From positions 1,336,852-1,400,851 of the forward strand of contig JAJEKV010000015.1 of NCBI GenBank assembly GCA_021234155.1: a stretch of 64,000 bases of DNA, written 5' to 3'. Under the pieces are notes generated by a model. It was not told where the DNA came from. It did not search any database and saw only the letters and a program-made list of their open reading frames with translations. Every line of letters starts with the position of its first letter. The first letter of the stretch is position 1. Made by a program: the position numbers and the translations under genes. This DNA comes from Isoetes taiwanensis (lineage: Eukaryota; Streptophyta; Lycopodiopsida; Isoetales; Isoetaceae). Of this stretch, positions 57,862 through 64,000 are shown piece after piece.

Positions 57862-58328
57862 CCTATAAAGTACGTACCGTACGCGTACGTAAACAACAAA
57901 CCAATTTTTTTTTCTTATTTGATGCAGAAAATGAAGTAGTACGTACAGTACATATGGGTACGGTACCTTAAGTATGGAAAACGTAACGTATGCGTACGTA
58001 ACCTACACTGGCCACGTGTGCCAGACATCGTTCAACGACATCTAGAAGACATGACGTGTCAAAACTGCTTGTGTGGCCTATTGATGTCGCCAGGCTGGCA
58101 GGCCTGCATGGCATGCCACATGTGCAGGACGTCGTTCAACGACGTTTGTGGCATCTGACGTGCCCTGGGTGCTACCGTGGCCTACCGGCTTGCCAGGTTG
58201 GTAGGCCTGCATGTCATGTCACGTGTGCAAGACGTCGTTCAACGACGTCTAGCAGACGTGACATGTCATAACTGTTCGTGTGGCCTATTGATGTCTCCAG
58301 GCTTGCAGGCATGCATGGCATGCCATGT

Positions 58329-59574
58329 GTGTTAGGGTCTGTCAGGGTTTGTCAGGGTTTATGAGAGATCTCAGAATCTCTTCGGTTTATGGAGCAAGCA
58401 GGCAACAAGAAAAATCAGAAGCCCTAAAGGTGGGCTGCTCGACTTTTTAGCATGATCTGGAAAAGCAGATAGGGAATGATTAACATTCTTTAAAAGGGTA
58501 CAAGTTCAGAAGGGCCATAATGAAGAAATTAAAAAGGGATAGTTAAGAGATTACTCGAAAAAAGCGTCTGAGTTTTTGCTGTCGTGGCGTCTCAGCTCGC
58601 CAGTCTGGCAATAATGGCCACCAATAGACTGGTTCCTCCAATAGTGGCCACCTCCAGTAATCCCCTTGCTCATCCTCTAATAGTGGCCACCTCCAGTAAT
58701 TCCCCTCCTCCTCCCGCCTCCTACTGGGGCAAAAATTTTACTAAGTCCCAGAGATAATTACTTTCCTACTTATACAGTTCATATGTGCTGTAATCATAAG
58801 CAACCCTCCCCCCCCCCTTTTTTTGGGGCAAAAACCAAGGCAAACAAGCTCCCATCCTTTAATTCTTCTCGGCATTTGCGTGCCAGACGTTGTCTCCTCC
58901 AACTCTGGCCACCTTCAGTAATCCTCTCCTCCTCCCGCCTCCTACTGGGGCAGAAATTTTACCATGTCCCAGAGATAATTACTTTCCTACTTATACAATT
59001 CATATGTGCTGCAATCATAAGCAACCCCCACCCCTTTTTTTTTTTTTTTTTTTTTGCAAAAACCAAGGCAAATAAGCTCCCATCCTTTAATTCTTCTCCG
59101 CATCTGCAGAATGCAAAAGCCTTTCTGCAGTTCAAGAAATTAAATTGTGTGCAAATCTGTCTCTTTTATCTGATTTAAGACCTTTGTATAAGCTCGCAAG
59201 CTTGTTATTCAGGTAGGCGCAGAAAAGCTGTGGTGTTCTACAGAGGTTTACACGGTGCTTTACAAGAGAGATCAGCATTGTTTTTGTTGGTTTTTTTTCC
59301 TTCTTCTATTTGGCGGTTTTAACTTCATCAGCCGGTTCGTTTTTTAAAAATGGACGAGAATTTGAAAGAATCTTATGCTGAGTTTGTCTCAAGGATGAAA
59401 ATCAAATCAAATTTGCGTAGCAGTTTGAGAAGAAACCTCCTATGGGTTTTCTATTTAAGAAGTTGTAGGATGTGGGTTTAAGCTTGTTTGGTAGATTGAG
59501 CAAGAAGTGTTTGTGGATATGGCATGTCAAGAAGATAGAAAATATAAGGGTGTAGTGAAACAACCAAACAGAAC
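58329..59574. repeat. Spacer with a 232-bp direct repeat
   Basis: 58685-58880 and 58917-59110 are direct copies (GGCCACCT...CAGTAAT, CTCCTCCCGCCTCCTACTGGGGCA, CAATCATAAGCAACCC, CAAGCTCCCATCCTTTAATTC) with C- and T-runs between. The whole stretch separates two pieces of the 103-bp array, so it may be another insertion into that array. No gene seen. Confidence 0.55.
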
Positions 59575-59862
59575 TGCTTGCATGGCCTGCTGATGTTGTG
59601 TGCCACGTGTGCCTGACGTCGTTCAACGACATCGATTTTCTATGACATATTACGTGGATGGCCTTCTTTTAATATGGCAAAGAGGTTTTTGGGTTATAGT
59701 TTGTCTGAACTGCTGCATTATTACAGTTTATGCAGTTGTGGGTTTGGTTCGGTTGCAGGTATCTATTAGCTTTACAAATGTAGTTGTTCAATTTTATTGT
59801 AGTGGCATGTTGGTAAGATTGCTTGTGTTACTGTTGAGATCTGGGTTCATATCCTCCTTTAA
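59575..59862. repeat. Isolated 103-bp array unit and LINE upstream flank
   Basis: One diverged array unit with the palindrome ACGTCGTTCAACGACAT at 59616-59632. A TTGTAGTG at about 59797 resembles a CACTA right end but its flank does not match. Confidence 0.45.
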
Positions 59863-62290
59863 ATGCATAAGGGAGATGAAAGAACCTATTGTCTGCTAGA
59901 TATATTTTACCTTTGCAATAAATCTCTGCTCACATGGGATAATATGGTGGTCACTGGAGATACAGGGAATTCAGTTTCAGACCATCTCCCACAATATCTA
60001 GATGACAAAATGGATGCCTATAAGGGTGGTCATAATATCCCATTCAAATTCAACAAAGAGTTACTGAAATGTAAGAGATTTTGTGACGAATTTAAGGCTT
60101 TTTATAGCTCTTTGCCCCCTCTACCAAAAACTAAGTCTATGAAGGCGTTCACTATAAGGCTGAGGTTGTTTAAGGGCTGGATTAAAAGATGGGGCAGAGA
60201 ATGGATTAAAGAGAAGAGGAAGGAAAAAAGTGATATTTATCTCAAGATAAGTGAAATCAGGAAAAAACTCTTTCAGGATAAGAACAACAAGCAGGCACAA
60301 CAAGAAGAGGAGGAGCTTGAAAAAAGGTAAAGTCAATTGAAGAGAGAGAGGCTAAATCACTTGTTGTGAGAAGTAGATGTCTCTTCATCAATGGTATGGA
60401 CAATGGAAGTTCAGCTTTCTTCTTCAGGGCAGCCAAAAGTAGAATCCTCAACAATGGTATTGTTAGAGTGAATGATGGAAATGGTGAAATTATTGAAGAT
60501 CAAAAGGGTATAGAAGGTTTTTTTCATGAAGAATATAGGAGGATGTTCCAGAGTTACCAAGTAGATGAGCAGGTTATTGATAGCTTCTTCCAGAATATTC
60601 CTAAAGCTAAGGAGGAGATAAAGGATGATGAACTAACAACAATTCCCCAAGAGAAAGAAATTTGGGAGACTCTTAAATCTATGGCTGCTGGGAAGAGCCC
60701 TGGACCAGATGGATTCTAGCCCGAATTCTATGTAGAATTCTGGGAAATTATGAAAGATGACCTGATAACTTTCTTTCAAGGTGCTTGGAAAGCTACTAGC
60801 CTTAACCCAGCAATAAATGCTGGCCATATAACACTTATTCCAAAGGTGGATTGTCCAAAAGGCATTGGGGATTGGAAACCAATTTCTCTGACAAACACAA
60901 GTTACAAAGTCCTAGCTAAGATATTGGCAAATAGATTAAAAATGTTTCTGCACTCAACCATTAATCCCTGCCAATCAGCTTTCTTACCCCAGAGAAATAT
61001 ATTGGAGAATTATATTGGAGATGCTGAAGGACTGCACTGGAACAAGAGGTCGGGACAAAATTGTATGCTACTCAAGCTGGACTTCAAAAGGGCATATGAT
61101 ACAATAAGCTGGCAGTTCTTAGAGAAAGCTATGACACATATTGGACTTCCCAGCAGTGTATACCAAAAGGTATGGAGATTCAATGTTAATTCAACATCAG
61201 CATTAATTATCAATGGCACACCTACCAAGTTATTTAAGTGTCAAAGAGGGGTCAGGTAGGGGTGCCCTTTGGCACCTTACTTGTTTCTCATTGTAGCTGA
61301 AATGGTTACCAGGAAAGCCATGCAATTGCAAGTTGAGGGGGAAATCAAAAGTCTTCAGCTCCCAGATAATAAAGGTTTCTTCACAATGATGCAATATGCA
61401 GATGATACTTTTGTTTTCTTGGAAAAAGAGGATAAGAGTCTGGAAAACTTTTTGGCTGCTATGGACAAATTTGGAGATGCTGCATGAGTTAGACTGAACA
61501 AAAACAAGAGTGCAATAATTTATGACTCACAGGATACAATGCTACAAGGGATCAAAATATTAAGTTGTAATTCTGCCACAAGTATTCTGGGCATGCCTTT
61601 ATCAATTAACAGTTCCCTGCAGGGTCTATGGGAACCAATTGTGACCAGAATCAAGAGGAAGTTGTCCATGTATACCTCCTCATTATCATTGGCAGGAAGA
61701 ATTGAAATTGCAAATGCTGTAATAAGCAGCACACACGTGTACTTCTCGTCTGCAATTGTTGGGGACAAAAACTCTTACAATAAAATGGAGGCTGCAATTA
61801 GGAAATTTATCTGGCAAGGCTCTCACAAAGTGGCCTGGGCAGATCTAATAAAACCTAAAAAGGAAGGTGGTATGGGCTGCAAGGATATGTTCATTCAAGC
61901 TCAAGCATTAGCAGCAAAAATGGTATGGAAAGCTATTTATGCCACAAGGCCATCCCCTGCTTTACAATTGGTGAAATTCTGGATTCAGGAATCTTTCCCT
62001 GTAGGAAGCCATACTCTCAAACACCAACTTCCAGATTCGGCTTTCTTCCAATTATCCCCATGCCCAGGTACTTCTAATCTTCTTAAAAGGATGTTGGAGG
62101 CCTGGAATAATGCAGCCTTATGCTATAGACCCCCTAACATTGATGCTACAAGCAAAGATTTGCACCTTTTTTGGCACCCTGATTTTGCACCAGCAAATAT
62201 AGGTTGTCTTGCATTGAAACACCCACAGAAGTACATGCAGTGGCATAATAATGGCATTAGAACTTTTGAGGATCTGAGGGTCAAGGTTGT
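59863..62290 (+). pseudogene. L1-type LINE ORF2 (5'-truncated, three stops)
   Basis: Begins within the C-terminal part of the APE endonuclease (LDIFYL..., SDHLP). After one frameshift near 60335, a single frame runs from 60366 past 62280 with RT motifs: SPGPDGF, LIPKVDCPKGIGDWKPISL, LLKLDFKRAYDTISW, GCPLAPYLF and MQYADDT, then the LINE-specific thumb (LAGRIEIANAVISS, WADLIKPKKEGGMG). In-frame stops are TAG 60717, TAG 61257 and TGA 61485. It would nick DNA and prime reverse transcription at the target. The copy is dead as read, and interrupted at about 62290. Confidence 0.85.
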
Positions 62291-63912
62291 CACGTACGTT
62301 AAAATCCGTACGGATTTCGTACGTTTTTTAAGATTTTTTGAGGTTTTTTAAAAAATTTCGAAAAAAACTTTAAATACGTTTTTTATTTAAAAAACGTTAA
62401 AAATCTTTAAAAAACGTTAAAAATCTTTAAAAACCTTAAAAATCTTTAAAATCTTTAAAAATCTTTAAAAATCTTTGAATGTTTCAGAAATATATGGTTT
62501 TCCAGTAAGAGTTCTTATATTATTTAACTTGCCTTGAGAGTTCATGTCAAAAAACAGTTGATCTTTGTTTGTACATGTAATAATAGCCCCAAAAAGAGTA
62601 CGTTCAGCATTACATTAGCATTGAATCCACTTACTAATAATCTCTAATAGTAGTAGAAAGCTTGTTCTACAAGAGCATATTAGTCTACACTTGCTGATTT
62701 TTTATAGCAGCGCATAAGTAGTGAGACAATCCATAACTTGCTTTCCCCTTTTGCCATCGTGATGAAAAGTATCTGACATGCCAAGGCATCAAAAGTCAAG
62801 ACTAGAATAAATAAATAAAGAAATTCAACTAGAATTAACCGAAGAATTAACAATTACAACTTAGAACCAGCATCAACATAGAACCAGCATCAACTACAAC
62901 TTAGAACCAGCATCAACATGGAACCAGCATCAACATAGAACCAGCATCAACTACAACTTAGAACCAGCGAATTTTAACAACATTGAAGTAAATTATCAAT
63001 TACAAATGTAATAACTTTATTAACGTACTTCTGCCAACTCTAGTTGAACAAGAACTACGTCCGCTTCAAGGACTATCTGCCCAACAAACTATGTTAACAA
63101 ATTAATGGAATTGTGTAGCTAAATAATTAAGAAAAAAACACCATCTTCTAGCTGAACAGTTGAACAGAAGTACCTTTTTAATGTCCACAATTTTTGCAAA
63201 TGCATGAACGCCCACTTCAAATTCAACAGCAATCACTAGAAACTTATTCAAAGTTATACTTTGCATAAGTCATTAAGTCCAAGAGAGAGAAAAGCATCTA
63301 CCTGGCTAAATCGTCTTGGGTAAACAGGTCCAGGTCGTCCAATGTATTTCTGATCTGTTCTCTCATCTGCAATGGAGCTACTGTGGAATGCAAATCAACC
63401 ACACTAGTAAGTTAAGCCTAAGAATAAACCTTGAAAGCCTAAGAATGGCGCAAACACTAAAGCTAAACCTAAGAATAAACCTTGAAAGCCAGATTACCTT
63501 GAAGCTTCATGCAGCCATAGATATGCTCTTGTTCCCTGCTATGCTACAGAGGAAGCATTGGCGAGTTAGATATTCTATTGAAGCTTCATGCATTGTCGAT
63601 ATATGCTCTTGTTCCCTGATATGCTACAGAGGAAGCATTCTTAGCTATCAATAGAATCGATGAGGCTACAGGGAGTTCTTTGCCACAGGAAGAATCGGCC
63701 ACAGAGAATCGGCCACAGAAAGATAGATCGGCTACAGCCAGACAGCGGCCACGGGAACAGAATTCTTTGCTGCCCTAAACCCTAAACGTGCATGAAAATA
63801 TTTTGGGGCAAATTTTTTTTTTGGCACTATTGACTATACAAAAACATAAAAATCCTCATAAATACATACGGATTTTTAAAAAAAGTATTTTATTAATAAA
63901 AATCGCGTACTA
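62291..63912. mobile_element. Unclassified insertion in the LINE
   Basis: LINE coding stops at about 62290 and a LINE-like open frame resumes at 63913. The intervening ~1.6 kb starts ACGTACGTTAAAATCCGTACGG and ends near CATACGGATTTTTAAAA...ATCGCGTAC, giving only weak inverted ends (GTACG...ATTTT). It contains AAAATCTTTAAAAA repeats (62390-62475), a GAACCAGCATCAAC repeat (62861-62970) and a ~90-bp duplication ending in CTACAGAGGAAGCATT (63545-63640). No gene and no clear TSD. Confidence 0.4.
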
Positions 63913-64000
63913 GATAAAGAAATATTCAGGGCTGTTATAAGCAGAATAGAGGGATATGATGAGTTCAGTAATAACTCAAGCACATGGCATTTGAATAATA
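63913..64000 (+). pseudogene. Possible continuation of the LINE ORF
   Basis: An open frame (DKEIFRAVISRIEGYDEF...) runs to the window end on the same strand as the LINE. It has no own start and its character fits the post-thumb region of plant LINE ORF2, but the fit is weak and it may be unrelated. Confidence 0.35.

Larger units (their letters stand above)
55028..58010. mobile_element. hAT element with 8-bp TSD, carrying a nested LTR element
   Basis: The left end CAGTGTAG (55028-55035) and right end CTACACTG (58003-58010) form an 8-bp TIR, flanked by GCCACGTG on both sides (55020-55027 and 58011-58018). CAGTG ends with an 8-bp duplication are typical of hAT transposons. Without the nested LTR element (55278-57861) it is only ~400 bp, rich in GTACGTACCGTACG words, so it is a non-autonomous MITE-like hAT. 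Confidence 0.8.
54741..58328 (+). repeat. 103-bp tandem array with 17-bp palindrome (interrupted by hAT)
   Basis: Units of ~103 bp each carry ACGTCGTTCAACGACGT, a palindrome around a central C, at 54828, 54931, then after the insertion at 58025, 58129 and 58232. The rest of each unit (GGCATCTGACGTGCCC..., CTTGCCAGGCTGGCAGGCC, GCCACGTGTGCA) is also conserved. A further diverged unit lies at 59575-59632. Likely the expanded subterminal region of the CACTA element that starts at 54629. Confidence 0.75.

Noticed and set aside
54741-58328. Regularly spaced palindromic repeats that might suggest a CRISPR-like array
   Set aside because: The sequence between palindromes is itself repeated, so there are no unique spacers, and the context is eukaryotic transposon DNA.
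59790-59805. TTGTAGTG as the right end of the CACTA starting at 54629
   Set aside because: The 3-bp flank (GCA) does not match the left flank (GCC), and no subterminal palindromes lie immediately inside it.
60717-61487. In-frame stops of the LINE as sites of U-to-C RNA editing
   Set aside because: Stop repair by U-to-C editing is known from organelles of ferns and hornworts, not nuclear LINEs, and the TGA site most likely replaced a Gly codon, which editing could not restore.
63774-63789. CCCTAAACCCTAAA, a telomere-like repeat
   Set aside because: Only two copies; such telo-box motifs are common in plant promoters and give no sign of a telomere.

Overview
This is repeat-dominated nuclear DNA of a land plant with a large genome. 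I found no convincing single-copy host gene. The plant assignment rests on a decayed CACTA (En/Spm) transposase with its DUF4216-type tail, a Ty3-type LTR element of the plant dual-RNase-H (Tat-like) kind, a plant-style L1 LINE, hAT and other small TIR elements, and AT-rich spacers. A fern, lycophyte, bryophyte or gymnosperm would fit, but the sequence alone does not decide.

Layout. 1-3556: a tandem array of about 1.1-kb units (called family X here). 3949-26125: a tandem array of about 6.6-kb units on the minus strand, read as R-int-R-int-R-int-R, where R is about 2.38 kb and int about 4.2 kb. Each int carries a reverse transcriptase of Penelope-like (PLE) type with no visible GIY-YIG endonuclease, plus a second, unrecognised long ORF (ORF A). 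Each R carries a TATA box and a small basic first exon that joins ORF A in frame through a GT-AG intron. 26126-27812: a non-autonomous CACTA element, abutting a DUF4216 fragment and followed by a TNP2-like remnant of an older CACTA on the minus strand. 31328-32770: a poly(A)-tailed retroposon with an 18-bp target-site duplication (TSD).

33492-53838: a complete 20.3-kb Ty3-type LTR retrotransposon on the minus strand (LTRs about 2.45 kb, 5-bp TSD ATCGT). Its order is gag, protease, RNase H, reverse transcriptase, degenerate RNase H, integrase. A 9.4-kb terminal-inverted-repeat element (39548-48956, TSD TCA) sits inside its first RNase H. That cargo element is almost wholly repeats: 19-bp minisatellites arranged as kilobase inverted arms, family X fragments, a MITE and several direct repeats.

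54629-64000: a CACTA-like terminus, a 103-bp tandem array built around a 17-bp palindrome, a hAT element in that array (55028-58010, 8-bp TSD GCCACGTG), a small LTR element inside the hAT (55278-57861), and an L1-type LINE with in-frame stops (59863 to the window end) that is itself interrupted.

The most unusual system is the intron-containing PLE-like array with its unknown companion protein, a conserved 3' hairpin, and units that are mosaics of one another. Second are the nested TIR cargo element with hairpin-forming arrays and the RNase H position in the Ty3 element. Many differences between near-identical copies are small indels around CAG, CTG and CCGG, so some frameshifts may be sequencing or polishing errors rather than biology.
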